From Alphaproteobacteria bacterium LSUCC0719 (GTDB lineage Bacteria; Pseudomonadota; Alphaproteobacteria; Puniceispirillales; Puniceispirillaceae), in assembly GCA_040839025.1 (NCBI GenBank), contig JBFPJN010000002.1, positions 454,001-518,000 on the forward strand: a DNA stretch of 64,000 nucleotides. The letters run 5' to 3'. Under the pieces are notes generated by a model. The model was not told the origin of the DNA. It did no database searches and saw only the letters and a list, made by a program, of their open reading frames with translations. Position 1 is the stretch's first letter, and each line of letters begins with the position of its first letter. The position numbers and the translations under genes are program-made. Below are positions 18,749 to 28,575 of this stretch, one piece after another.

Positions 18749-19495
18749 TCAATCCGGGCCTTGGCGAATGGCCCCGGTCGGTCGGGGCGCAAGCTTTCGC
18801 GCGATAGCGGATGTGGCCGTGCGCTGGCGTCCCGTCTGACCGGCCGGCGCATACAGGTTCTTTTCCGCCTCGATCACCAGAACGCCGCCGATAGCAGGGG
18901 ACCAGTTCCGACCAAGCCGTTCGATCTGTGGACCGAATCTGAGAAACAATCCAAGGGCAGTTGGCGGAGTGAACAGGATTGTCCGCGATTCAACCGGCGT
19001 GAACCCGTGTTCCTGCAGAAGATGGCGAAGCTGGCCGCGTGAATAGGGTCTGCCATGACCAAAAGGGGTCTTTTCGGCGCGAGCCCATAACCCGTTGCGG
19101 TTTGGCACCATCACCATCACCCGTCCGGACCCGTCAAGAACACGCCAGCATTCATCGAGCAGGCGGCTGGGGTTTGGATCGAATTCCAGCGCGTGGATCA
19201 GCAACAGCCGGTCAAGCTGGACATTTTGAATTGGCAGCGCCCGGCTATCGACCAGCGTGGTGCGGGCCGGGGTCTTTCTTGGCCATCTCAGCGGACCTAG
19301 CCGCTTTGGCAAAAACGCCAGCGTGCGAAACTGATCCTCGGCCCTGAGTACCGGCGGGGCATAGCCGATGGCCGCATTACAGGCATTGGGTGCCTCGCTC
19401 CAGAATGGGGCAACAGATCGGCGCAGTCGCATCGCGACATGCCGGCCCTGCCGGGTCTGGTAATAGTCACGAAGCAGGCCGGCATCCTCAAACAT
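18749..19495 (-). CDS. Class I SAM-dependent methyltransferase-like protein
   Basis: 248 residues with the layout of a methyltransferase often found near the glyoxalase II gene in alphaproteobacteria. DYYQTRQGRHVAMRLRRSV at the N-terminus, a weak SAM site (AAIGYAPPVL in place of the usual GxGxG), HALEFDPNPSRLLDECWRVL and SGRVMVMVPNRNGLWARAEKTPFGHGRPYS (in part) match the methyltransferase-11 region. The last 30 residues are basic and low in structure. Substrate unknown. It starts 3 bp after folB ends. Confidence 0.7.
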   Translation of the reverse strand: MFEDAGLLRDYYQTRQGRHVAMRLRRSVAPFWSEAPNACNAAIGYAPPVLRAEDQFRTLAFLPKRLGPLRWPRKTPARTTLVDSRALPIQNVQLDRLLLIHALEFDPNPSRLLDECWRVLDGSGRVMVMVPNRNGLWARAEKTPFGHGRPYSRGQLRHLLQEHGFTPVESRTILFTPPTALGLFLRFGPQIERLGRNWSPAIGGVLVIEAEKNLYAPAGQTGRQRTATSAIARKLAPRPTGAIRQGPD

Positions 19496-19498
19496 TGC

Positions 19499-19855
19499 TC
19501 AGCCCATATTCGAGAGTTCATAGGCAATCTGTCGGCAATCCTCATAGGCGTCCGGCTTGGCGGTGCGAACCCGTACCGCCCGGACGCCGGCAAGCGCCGA
19601 CAGCGAGTCGAAAATCCGGCGCGCAAGAGTTTCCTGAAGATCGAAATGACGTGAGGTGGCGATATCGAGGATTGTGGTCCGAATCACATCGTAATTCAGC
19701 GCATCCTCCAGCTTGTCGGTTGTCGGTTCAGTGGATTCGGCCAGCATGATTTCGGCATCTATCACTACAGATTGCGGCGCCAGCCTTTCGTGATCATAGG
19801 CACCAATGCGACAAGCACACTCAAGACCTTCAAGAAGAAAGCGACGATGCAGCAT
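19499..19855 (-). CDS. folB: Dihydroneopterin aldolase
   Basis: Folate-pathway enzyme that cleaves 7,8-dihydroneopterin to 6-hydroxymethyl-dihydropterin and glycolaldehyde. At 118 residues it has the family start LEGLECACRIGAYDHER, then NYDVIRTTILDIATSRHFDLQETLARRI with the catalytic-region Glu, and the C-terminal VRVRTAKPDA with the conserved Lys-Pro. It sits between a HAD phosphatase and a methyltransferase in one minus-strand transcript; no other folate gene is adjacent. Confidence 0.88.
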   Translation of the reverse strand: MLHRRFLLEGLECACRIGAYDHERLAPQSVVIDAEIMLAESTEPTTDKLEDALNYDVIRTTILDIATSRHFDLQETLARRIFDSLSALAGVRAVRVRTAKPDAYEDCRQIAYELSNMG

Positions 19856-19879
19856 AATGGGTTGTCTCTCCTGCCATGC

Positions 19880-20830
19880 TCAGAGTGTTGCGGCAATCCA
19901 GTCCGGCGTGATCGCGCATTTGGCGATCATATCATGCGCGCCGCCTTCACTGAACAACCCGTACCCCGTCAGCAAAACCGCCTGCATGCCAGCCGCCCGC
20001 GCGCCAAGAACATCGGTATGCAGCGTATCGCCAACCATTGCCACCCGTTTCCGCTCAAAGCGACGGCCATAGACCTGTTCAAGTTTTGCAAACACCAGAT
20101 CGAACGCCGCTGCATGCGGTTTTCCGTACCATCGCGGCTCGATAGCGGTGGCCTGCATGGCCCGCACCGCCCAATATCCCGGTTCGGCAGAGAAAAATCC
20201 CCCCAGCGGGGCGCTGATATCCGGATTGCCGACAAGCAGGTCGCACCCATCGCGCGCCAGCGCGGATTCCAGCCTCGCCTGAAGCCCGTCATCCCAGCCT
20301 GACGACCCAAGAAAGGCAAAGGTTTCGGCGCGATCAAACAGATCCGGATCCGCAGCGAAGGTCAGTTCATTGCTGCCACCAAGGGGGCGCGCAGCCGGAC
20401 CGAGCGAAGCGACAACACGCCCCGACGCCACCTCCGGCAGGGCCGCCTCCAGCGCGTCCCGGCTCGACACCACCTGCGGACGGGTAATCGGCAGATCCCA
20501 GTCACGATATTTTGCCCAGCTTGCATCGGCCCCCTGACCGGCACCATTCGTCAGCACCATCACCGCAATGTCGCGTGACGCCGCCTGTTCCAGAACCTCG
20601 TGGATGCCGTCGATCGGATTTGGCCCGACATTGATCACGCCAAAGCCGTCGAGAATCAGCGCATCAACATGCGGCAACAGCTCGACAAGGCGGGATATCT
20701 CGCGCGGCGGTGCGGCCGGTGGGGCGGCTGACGGCATATGCGACCGCAGCGCCTCATACATCGCGATGATGTCATCAAGCGTGATGGAGTCTGGTGCCGG
20801 AATCGAAAGACCGGCAAGCGAAACGGTCAT
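19880..20830 (-). CDS. HAD-superfamily hydrolase, NagD-like (TIGR01459 type)
   Basis: Predicted phosphatase of 316 residues, class IIA HAD. Motif I appears as LILDGFGVINVG, followed by VMVLTNGAGQ (motif II), and late in the protein KPHAAAFDLVF (Lys of motif III) and VAMVGDTLHTDVLGARAAGMQAVL (motif IV with GDxxxTD). Substrate unknown. The Met at 20830 was chosen because upstream codons lie in the divergent promoter region. First gene of a HAD-folB-methyltransferase transcript. Confidence 0.85.
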   Translation of the reverse strand: MTVSLAGLSIPAPDSITLDDIIAMYEALRSHMPSAAPPAAPPREISRLVELLPHVDALILDGFGVINVGPNPIDGIHEVLEQAASRDIAVMVLTNGAGQGADASWAKYRDWDLPITRPQVVSSRDALEAALPEVASGRVVASLGPAARPLGGSNELTFAADPDLFDRAETFAFLGSSGWDDGLQARLESALARDGCDLLVGNPDISAPLGGFFSAEPGYWAVRAMQATAIEPRWYGKPHAAAFDLVFAKLEQVYGRRFERKRVAMVGDTLHTDVLGARAAGMQAVLLTGYGLFSEGGAHDMIAKCAITPDWIAATL

Positions 20831-20857
20831 GAATGTCTCTATATCTCGGTTTTGTGC

Positions 20858-20876
20858 ATCCTGGTTTGCGCAGGAT
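20858..20876. promoter_or_regulatory. Dyad in the divergent HAD/dehydratase promoter region
   Basis: ATCCTG, 7-nt spacer, CAGGAT lies in the 117-bp gap between the two divergent starts. A 9-bp tandem repeat (CAGCATCCA/CAGCATCCT) follows nearer the dehydratase start. A plausible operator site, unproven. Confidence 0.3.
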
Positions 20877-20947
20877 ACCGAAGCGCGATTGCAGTCGCCA
20901 CAGCTATATGTCAGCATCCACAGCATCCTGCCCCGGGAGAGACGCCG

Positions 20948-22168
20948 ATGCGACTCGAATCACTGGAAACCTTTATTGTCGGCACACCGCCACCTGGCTT
21001 TGGCGGGCGTTATTTCATCTTTGTGAGACTGAAGACAGCCTGCGGGATCACCGGTGTTGGCGAAATCTATGCCGCCAGCTTTGCACCGGAAGTCGTCTGC
21101 CAGATGGCCGGCGACATGTTCCAGCGCTATCTGGAGGGCATGCCTCCTGACCGGATCGAGCATTTCTGGCGACGGGCGCATGGATCCGGCTTTACCCACC
21201 GTCCGGACGCATCGGTCCAGGGCGTCGTCAGCGGACTGGAAATGGCCTGTTGGGACATTATTGGCAAGGCGCTTGACCGGCCCGTATATGCGCTTCTCGG
21301 GGGGCTGGTGAATGACCGGCTGCGAACCTACACCTATCTGTATCCGGACAAGGACCAGGATGCCGCCCTTTTCTACAATGATCCGCATGCCAGCGCCGAG
21401 GCTGCCGCATCCCGTGTCGCCGAGGGTTTTACCGCCGTGAAGTTCGACCCGGCCGGCCAATATACCGTCTATGACGGGCGCATGCCCGATCTGGAGGCGT
21501 TGACCCGCAGTGAAGATTTTTGCCGTGAAATCCGCGCCGCCGTCGGCGACCGGGCCGATCTTCTGTTCGGCACCCATGGCCAGTTCACCGCCGCCGGTGC
21601 GCTGCGTCTTGCCCAGCGCCTTGAGGCCTATGATCCGCTGTGGTTTGAAGAACCCTGTCCCCCCGATATGCCGGAGGAAATGGCACGGGTGGCCGCCGGC
21701 ACCTCGATCCCTGTGGCCACCGGTGAACGGCTGTGCAGCAAGTTCGAGTTTGCCCGTGTTCTGGAATGTGGCGCGGCCGCCATTCTGCAACCCAATCTTG
21801 GCCGCGCCGGCGGCATCCTCGAAGGCAAGAAAATCGCCGCAATGGCGGAGACACGCTATGTTCAGGTGGCTCCACATCTCTATTGCGGGCCTGTCGTTGC
21901 CGCGGCCAACATCCAGCTTGCCGCCTGCATTCCAAATTTCCTGATCCTGGAATCGATCGGGAAAATGGATGGCTTCCATGCCAGTCTGCTGAAAAAGCCC
22001 CTGCTGTGGGAAGATGGATATATCATTCCGCCCATCGCGCCGGGGCTTGGCGTTGAGCTTGACGATTCGGTCGTGGCGGCACATCCATGGGGCGGCAACA
22101 GGCTGCATCTCGAGATGGGAGACGCCCCGCATGACCCAAAACGACATGATCTTTTCGGCGGCGGCTGA
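20948..22168 (+). CDS. Enolase-superfamily (mandelate racemase/muconate lactonizing) sugar-acid dehydratase-like protein
   Basis: 406-residue member of the MR/MLE group. N-terminal capping domain (1-115) with FVRLKTACGITGVGEIY; barrel domain with the KxD region TAVKFDP, then LLFGTHGQFT, WFEEPCPPD, PVATGERL and the His of VAPHLYCGP. Metal ligands Glu and Glu and the general acid/base His are visible; the first ligand position reads GTHG rather than the usual D-x-N/H. This fits acid-sugar dehydratases, but the substrate cannot be named. GGGAGAG precedes the ATG at 20948. No transporter or sugar-kinase genes are adjacent, so the pathway is not clear from context. Confidence 0.82.
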   Translation: MRLESLETFIVGTPPPGFGGRYFIFVRLKTACGITGVGEIYAASFAPEVVCQMAGDMFQRYLEGMPPDRIEHFWRRAHGSGFTHRPDASVQGVVSGLEMACWDIIGKALDRPVYALLGGLVNDRLRTYTYLYPDKDQDAALFYNDPHASAEAAASRVAEGFTAVKFDPAGQYTVYDGRMPDLEALTRSEDFCREIRAAVGDRADLLFGTHGQFTAAGALRLAQRLEAYDPLWFEEPCPPDMPEEMARVAAGTSIPVATGERLCSKFEFARVLECGAAAILQPNLGRAGGILEGKKIAAMAETRYVQVAPHLYCGPVVAAANIQLAACIPNFLILESIGKMDGFHASLLKKPLLWEDGYIIPPIAPGLGVELDDSVVAAHPWGGNRLHLEMGDAPHDPKRHDLFGGG

Positions 22169-22201
22169 GCGTAGCTGGGCATGATGCAGACACCGCCGCC
22201 G
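22156..22201 (+). terminator. Hairpin holding the dehydratase stop codon
   Basis: CGGCGGCGG and CCGCCGCCG form a perfect 9-bp stem around a 28-nt loop that contains the stop codon TGA (22166-22168). No T run follows. Confidence 0.35.
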
Positions 22202-22203
22202 GG

Positions 22204-22229
22204 TATCCGTCTGAAATCCTAGACGGATA
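22204..22229. terminator. Second hairpin upstream of the rplU promoter
   Basis: TATCCGTCT, 8-nt loop, AGACGGATA: a perfect 9-bp inverted repeat 14 bp upstream of the rplU -35 box. It could end the dehydratase transcript or be an operator; no U-tract. Confidence 0.45.
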
Positions 22230-22243
22230 GCGCGATTGCGGTC

Positions 22244-22271
22244 TTGACAGCGGCGCATCGAGGCGTATATT
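22244..22271 (+). promoter_or_regulatory. Sigma70-type promoter of rplU-rpmA
   Basis: TTGACA (consensus) and TATATT are separated by 16 bp, placing the transcript start near 22278 and giving a leader of about 155 nt before rplU. It is the best promoter match in the window. Confidence 0.7.
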
Positions 22272-22281
22272 CCAGCGCAAT

Positions 22282-22317
22282 CCGCTTTGGGGTTCCAGAG
22301 CGGTATGTTTTTGTTTT
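22282..22317 (+). promoter_or_regulatory. Candidate transcription attenuator in the rplU leader
   Basis: CCGCTTTGG, loop GGTT, CCAGAGCGG is a 9-bp stem (one T-G pair) followed by TATGTTTTTGTTTT, right after the presumed transcript start. A segment downstream (CTGGACC, 22340-22346) can pair with GGTTCCAG of this hairpin, which would prevent the terminator from forming. Such alternative pairing is how many ribosomal-protein leaders are autoregulated; the mechanism here is inferred. Confidence 0.45.
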
Positions 22318-22432
22318 CCACCCATCCGGGTAATGACAGCTGGACCGCGGCGCAGTCGGCGACACGCTGTCAGGAGCAGGGCCGGGACACGGCCAGCAGG
22401 TGAAGGGTGCGGTAGGAACGAGGATGGAAGCC

Positions 22433-22939
22433 ATGTATGCGTTGGTAAGAACAGGCGGTAAGCAGTATCGCGTGTCAAAGGATGACACAATTCTCGTCGA
22501 GCGGATTGCCGCCGATGAAGGCGCCGAGGTTATTCTTGACGATGTCGTCATGCTTGGTGACGGCGACAAGGTGACAATCGGTACGCCGCGCGTTGATGGC
22601 GCGGCCGTCAGCGCCACCGTGATGCGCCAGACCCGTGGTCCGAAGATCATCATTTTCCGCCGCAAGCGCCGGAAAAACCATCGTCGCACCCAGGGTCACC
22701 GGCAGGATCTGACATTGCTGAAGATCAACGCGATTGCCGAGGACGGCAAGTCGCTTGCTGCCAAGGCCGCACCGAAAAAGGCTACTGCCAAGAAAGCAGA
22801 GGCCGCGCCAAAGACAGCTGCTGCCAAGAAGGCTGCACCAAAGGCGGAAGCAAAGGCAGCGCCGGCAAAGAAGGCAGCTGCGAAAAAGGCAGTGACGAAA
22901 AAGGCGACGGCAAAGAAAGCCGCCGCAAAGAAATCCTAG
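22433..22939 (+). CDS. rplU: Ribosomal protein bL21 with long basic tail
   Basis: Large-subunit protein (168 aa). Residues 1-103 are bL21: [34 protein letters not shown] and LTLLKINAI. Residues about 108-168 form a tail of Lys and Ala repeats (AKKA, APKA) like histone H1-type tails, absent from E. coli L21. The Met at 22433 gives the typical N-terminus; a Met three codons upstream is possible. Starts the rplU-rpmA operon behind a strong promoter and a structured leader. Confidence 0.94.
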   Translation: MYALVRTGGKQYRVSKDDTILVERIAADEGAEVILDDVVMLGDGDKVTIGTPRVDGAAVSATVMRQTRGPKIIIFRRKRRKNHRRTQGHRQDLTLLKINAIAEDGKSLAAKAAPKKATAKKAEAAPKTAAAKKAAPKAEAKAAPAKKAAAKKAVTKKATAKKAAAKKS

Positions 22940-22993
22940 GTAGTCGTCGCAATCTGGCGCGCCGGGCGCGCCGACAGCTGAAGGGAGCTGGAT

Positions 22994-23263
22994 ATGGCAC
23001 ATAAAAAAGCAGGTGGTAGCTCTCGTAACGGTCGTGACTCCGCCGGTCGCCGTCTTGGCGTGAAGAAGTTCGGTGGCGAATCGGTTCTGGCCGGCAATAT
23101 CATCATGCGCCAGCGTGGCACCAAGGTTCATCCCGGCGACAATGTCGGCATGGGCAAGGACCATACGCTGTTCGCCCTTGTCGAAGGCAAGGTAGCTTTC
23201 AAGGAAAAATCCGGTGGGCGCATGTTCGTGAACGTGCTGCCAGCCGCAGAGGCCGCCGAGTAA
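22994..23263 (+). CDS. rpmA: Ribosomal protein bL27
   Basis: 89-residue large-subunit protein near the peptidyl-transferase centre. [20 protein letters not shown] at the N-terminus (no Firmicute-type cleaved prefix), then [22 protein letters not shown] and [22 protein letters not shown] precedes the ATG. Second gene of the rplU operon, followed by an intrinsic terminator. Confidence 0.97.
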   Translation: MAHKKAGGSSRNGRDSAGRRLGVKKFGGESVLAGNIIMRQRGTKVHPGDNVGMGKDHTLFALVEGKVAFKEKSGGRMFVNVLPAAEAAE

Positions 23264-23308
23264 GGGCGCCGATCAACAGGATCGGACGCCGGCACCGGCG
23301 GTCTGGAC

Positions 23309-23340
23309 AAGGGGGACGACGAAGGTTGTTCCCCTTTTTT
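23309..23340 (+). terminator. Intrinsic terminator of rplU-rpmA
   Basis: AAGGGGGA pairs with TTCCCCTTT across a 13-nt loop and runs into TTTTTT; 46 bp after the rpmA stop. Confidence 0.75.
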
Positions 23341-23397
23341 GTTGCCGTCACCAAGATGGTGTTAAAAGGTAGTCAGCGCAGGGCATTAGCCAGGTAA

Positions 23398-25571
<2,174 letters not shown>

Positions 25572-25594
25572 ATGCGGCGACCGTCACAGGAGCT

Positions 25595-26890
25595 ATGATG
25601 ACAGACATGTCGAAAAACAGCAGCCAGGCTGCCAGCGACCATGCGGCGTTGATTTCCGCCCTTGTCCGTGATGCGCGCGCCGCCCAGTCGGCGCTGGCGC
25701 TGTCAGCCTATGAGTTGCGAACCGCTGCACTGACAAACGCAGCTGCATTGATCCGCGGGGCGCGTGACGACATTCTGGCGCGCAATGCGCTGGATGTGAC
25801 ACGCGCCACCGAAAGCGGCATCGGCGCCGCCTTCATCGACCGTCTGACGCTGACGCCTGACCGGATCGAAGCCATGGCGGCAGGCCTTGAGGACATTACC
25901 GGACTTGGCGACCCGATCGGGCGCGAGCTGGCGCGCTGGACACGACCAAACGGACTCGATATCGCGCGGGTGGCAACGCCTCTTGGGGTGATAGGCGTGA
26001 TTTATGAATCGCGACCCAATGTGACTGTCGATGCGGCAGGGCTGTGTCTGATCGCCAGCAATGCAGCGATCCTTCGCGGCGGCTCGGACAGCCGCGAGAC
26101 ATCTGCCTTTCTGGCTGGCCTGATGGCGGATGGGCTGGCGCAGGCCGGCCTGCCGCGCCATGCCGTGCAGATGGTGCCGACAGATGATCGCGGTGCGGTT
26201 GGCGCGATGCTGGCGGCAAATGGCGAGATCGATGTCATCATCCCACGCGGCGGCAAATCACTTGTCGAGCGCGTACAGACCGAAGCCCGCGTGCCCGTCT
26301 TCGCGCATCTCGAGGGTATCTGCCATCTTTTTGTCGATGCCGCCGCCGATCCGCAGAAAGCCGTCGACATAGCGGTCAATGCCAAAATGCGGCGCACCGG
26401 CATCTGCGGCGCGGCCGAGACAATTCTGATTGACCAGGCGGTGGCGCCGACATTGCTGCCATCGATTGCTGAAGCCCTGCAGCAGGCCGGTTGTGAAATC
26501 CGCGGGGATGAAGCGACATGCAGCCTTGTCCCGGATGCCAGCCAGGCTGAAGAGGCAGACTGGTCGACCGAATATCTCGACAGCGTCATTTCGATTCGCG
26601 TCGTGGCGGGGCTGGAAGCCGCCATAGACCATATCGCCACCTATGGATCGCACCATACCGACTGCATCCTTACCGAGGATGCCACCCGTGCAGAGCAGTT
26701 CCTGCAACAGGTGGACAGCGCCATTGTCATGGTCAACGCATCGACGCAATTTGCCGATGGCGGAGAATTCGGCATGGGAGCCGAGATTGGCATCGCCACT
26801 GGCCGGATGCATGCACGCGGCCCTGTCGGTGCGCATCAGCTGACCAGCTTCAAATATATCGTCAGGGGCAATGGACAGATCCGCCCCTGA
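25595..26890 (+). CDS. proA: Glutamate-5-semialdehyde dehydrogenase (gamma-glutamyl phosphate reductase)
   Basis: Second enzyme of proline synthesis, NADPH-dependent. 431 residues of the aldehyde-dehydrogenase fold with PLGVIGVIYESRPNVT, ILRGGSDSRETS, VIIPRGGKSLVE, the active-site Cys in RTGICGAAETILID, and FADGGEFGMGAEIGIAT. An AGGAG-type site precedes the ATG; Met2 and Met5 are close alternatives. The 3' end overlaps nadD by 20 bp. Confidence 0.96.
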   Translation: MMTDMSKNSSQAASDHAALISALVRDARAAQSALALSAYELRTAALTNAAALIRGARDDILARNALDVTRATESGIGAAFIDRLTLTPDRIEAMAAGLEDITGLGDPIGRELARWTRPNGLDIARVATPLGVIGVIYESRPNVTVDAAGLCLIASNAAILRGGSDSRETSAFLAGLMADGLAQAGLPRHAVQMVPTDDRGAVGAMLAANGEIDVIIPRGGKSLVERVQTEARVPVFAHLEGICHLFVDAAADPQKAVDIAVNAKMRRTGICGAAETILIDQAVAPTLLPSIAEALQQAGCEIRGDEATCSLVPDASQAEEADWSTEYLDSVISIRVVAGLEAAIDHIATYGSHHTDCILTEDATRAEQFLQQVDSAIVMVNASTQFADGGEFGMGAEIGIATGRMHARGPVGAHQLTSFKYIVRGNGQIRP

Positions 26891-27554
26891 TCACGGCGCA
26901 GATCGCCGCCACCTGACACCAAGGCTGTTCCATGACCGACGGCGGCTTCGCATCGGGCTGTTCGGGGGGTCGTTCAACCCGGCGCATGAAGGCCATCTTC
27001 ATCTGTCGGACCTGGCCCAGCGGCAGCTTCGACTTGACGAGCTGTGGTGGCTTGTCAGCCCGCAGAACCCGCTGAAGGATGAAGCTGGCATGGCCCGTCT
27101 GCCGGTTCGGCTCGCCGGGGCGCGACGGCTTGTTTCTGGCCGGCGGCGCGTGCGGATCATCGCGCCGGAGGTCGATTTTCGCTCAAGCCTGACATTCCGG
27201 ACATTGCAGCATCTTCGCGCCCGTTGTCCCGGACACAGCTTTATCTGGCTGATGGGGGCAGACAATCTGGTCGGGTTCGCGAACTGGCAGCGGCATGATG
27301 TCATCGCCGAAACCATGCCCATTGCGGTGATTGACAGGCCGGGCTATTCTTACTCTGCGTTGAAAGCAGGAGCCGCGCTTCTGCGCCACCGGACAACGCC
27401 GCGGCAGATGGCCAGAAATCTGGCATTATCCGGCCGAAGCGCAAAAGGGTGGTGTTTCATCGCTGGGCGCCGGCACCATGCGTCGGCAACAGCACTGCGG
27501 CAGGCGCGGCAACGGGCAGAGCAGCAGTGCGCAAAACTGGAGAGAAACGATTAG
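26871..27554 (+). CDS. nadD: Nicotinate-nucleotide adenylyltransferase
   Basis: Adenylates nicotinate mononucleotide in NAD synthesis. The nucleotidyltransferase signature GLFGGSFNPAHEGHLHLSDLA has the HxGH motif; WLMGADNLVGFANWQRHD and the C-terminal SATALRQARQ region (in place of the usual ISSTxIR) complete the family. At 227 residues it is somewhat long, with an N-terminal basic extension; an internal start is possible. Overlaps proA and is followed 4 bp later by rsfS. Confidence 0.92.
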   Translation: MDRSAPDHGADRRHLTPRLFHDRRRLRIGLFGGSFNPAHEGHLHLSDLAQRQLRLDELWWLVSPQNPLKDEAGMARLPVRLAGARRLVSGRRRVRIIAPEVDFRSSLTFRTLQHLRARCPGHSFIWLMGADNLVGFANWQRHDVIAETMPIAVIDRPGYSYSALKAGAALLRHRTTPRQMARNLALSGRSAKGWCFIAGRRHHASATALRQARQRAEQQCAKLERND

Positions 27555-27558
27555 CAGA

Positions 27559-27924
27559 ATGCAATCGAATCCGGATCCCGACCAGATCCTGGAATTGGTC
27601 ACTTCCTCCCTAGATAGCGATAAAGCTGAAGACGTTGTTGCCATCCCGTTACAGGGCAAATCGTCCATGGCTGACCATATGGTCATTGCCAGTGGCACTT
27701 CATCGCGTCAGGTGGCGGCAATGGCCGAACATCTCGAACGCCGACTGAAGCAGGCTGGCGTCGAGGTTCTCGGGCTTGAAGGCATGCGGCAGGCCGACTG
27801 GGTGCTGATTGACGCGAATGACGTCATCATCCACCTGTTCCGTCCCGAGGTTCGTGAATTTTACGGGCTTGAACGGATGTGGGCCAATGATGGGCCGCAG
27901 GAGACCGTTACCGTCAGCAGCTGA
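27559..27924 (+). CDS. rsfS: Ribosome silencing factor
   Basis: Binds bL14 and blocks subunit joining when nutrients are low. 121 residues with the family core SLDSDKAEDVVAIPLQGKSSMADHMVIASGTSSRQV (in part) and GMRQADWVLIDANDVIIHLFRPEVREFYGLERMW. The Met at 27559 (MQSNPD) is preferred; in-frame codons upstream overlap nadD. Standard nadD-rsfS-rlmH order. Confidence 0.94.
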   Translation: MQSNPDPDQILELVTSSLDSDKAEDVVAIPLQGKSSMADHMVIASGTSSRQVAAMAEHLERRLKQAGVEVLGLEGMRQADWVLIDANDVIIHLFRPEVREFYGLERMWANDGPQETVTVSS

Positions 27925-28007
27925 CGCTGGGACGAAAACTGGAATCATGTTGTCCTGCGCGCTGGCGGGACGGGCTGGCCATGGTGCCGGTGTCATGGCG
28001 TAATCTG

Positions 28008-28463
28008 ATGAAACTTGTCATTCTTGCAGTTGGACGGGGCCGCGCGTCACCGGAACAGACACTTGTCGGCGACTGGCTTGACCGGCTGCCGCAGGGTGGT
28101 GCGCTTGTCGAAGTTGAATCACGTCTGCCTTCGGGCGCTGCGCGAACGCGTGACGAAGCAGACAGGTTGTTGCGGCACCTTGCACCTTCGGCACCGTTGA
28201 TTGCCTGTGACCCCCGTGGGCGGGATACCTCGTCAGAAGCATTGGCGGAGCTGCTGCGGCGCTATCGTGACGATGGTGTCCCGACGACCTATTTCGCCAT
28301 TGGCGGCGCTGACGGACATGACAGCACGGTTCTTGACCGCGCGCAGCACAAGATTGCCTTTGGCAGCGCCACCTGGCCGCATATGCTGTTTCGCGCGATG
28401 CTGGCAGAACAGCTCTATCGTGCCACGATGATCCTGGCCGGGCACCCCTATCATCGGGCCTGA
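28008..28463 (+). CDS. rlmH: 23S rRNA (pseudouridine-1915-N3)-methyltransferase
   Basis: SPOUT methyltransferase acting on helix 69 of 23S rRNA. 151 residues beginning MKLVILAVGRGRASPEQ, with FAIGGADGHDSTVLDRA (SAM knot) and the C-terminal ATWPHMLFRAMLAEQLYRATMILAGHPYHR. The usual C-terminal YHR/YHRA end is intact. Less typical N-terminal sequence than many orthologues. A 12-bp tandem array starts 12 bp after the stop. Confidence 0.92.
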   Translation: MKLVILAVGRGRASPEQTLVGDWLDRLPQGGALVEVESRLPSGAARTRDEADRLLRHLAPSAPLIACDPRGRDTSSEALAELLRRYRDDGVPTTYFAIGGADGHDSTVLDRAQHKIAFGSATWPHMLFRAMLAEQLYRATMILAGHPYHRA

Positions 28464-28475
28464 ATGCCTTGACCT

Positions 28476-28529
28476 GTTCGCCCCAATATTCGCCCCAGAA
28501 TTCGCGCCGATATTCGCCCCAAAATTCGA
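28476..28529. repeat. 12-bp tandem array after rlmH (about 4.5 units)
   Basis: Units GTTCGCCCCAAT, ATTCGCCCCAGA, ATTCGCGCCGAT, ATTCGCCCCAAA and a partial ATTCGA follow each other without gaps in the 112-bp space between rlmH and gpmI. No palindromic arm is present, so it is not a REP or CRISPR element. Confidence 0.85.
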
Positions 28530-28575
28530 CTTTACGCGCCCTGTACTCGCAAACCGGCCAGCGTTATAAGGCATT

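Noticed and set aside
22169-22432. A tRNA or small RNA gene upstream of rplU
   Set aside because: No acceptor or T-arm pattern; the region is better explained as promoter plus leader.
28476-28529. Repeat array as a CRISPR
   Set aside because: Units are 12 bp with no spacers, and there are no cas genes.
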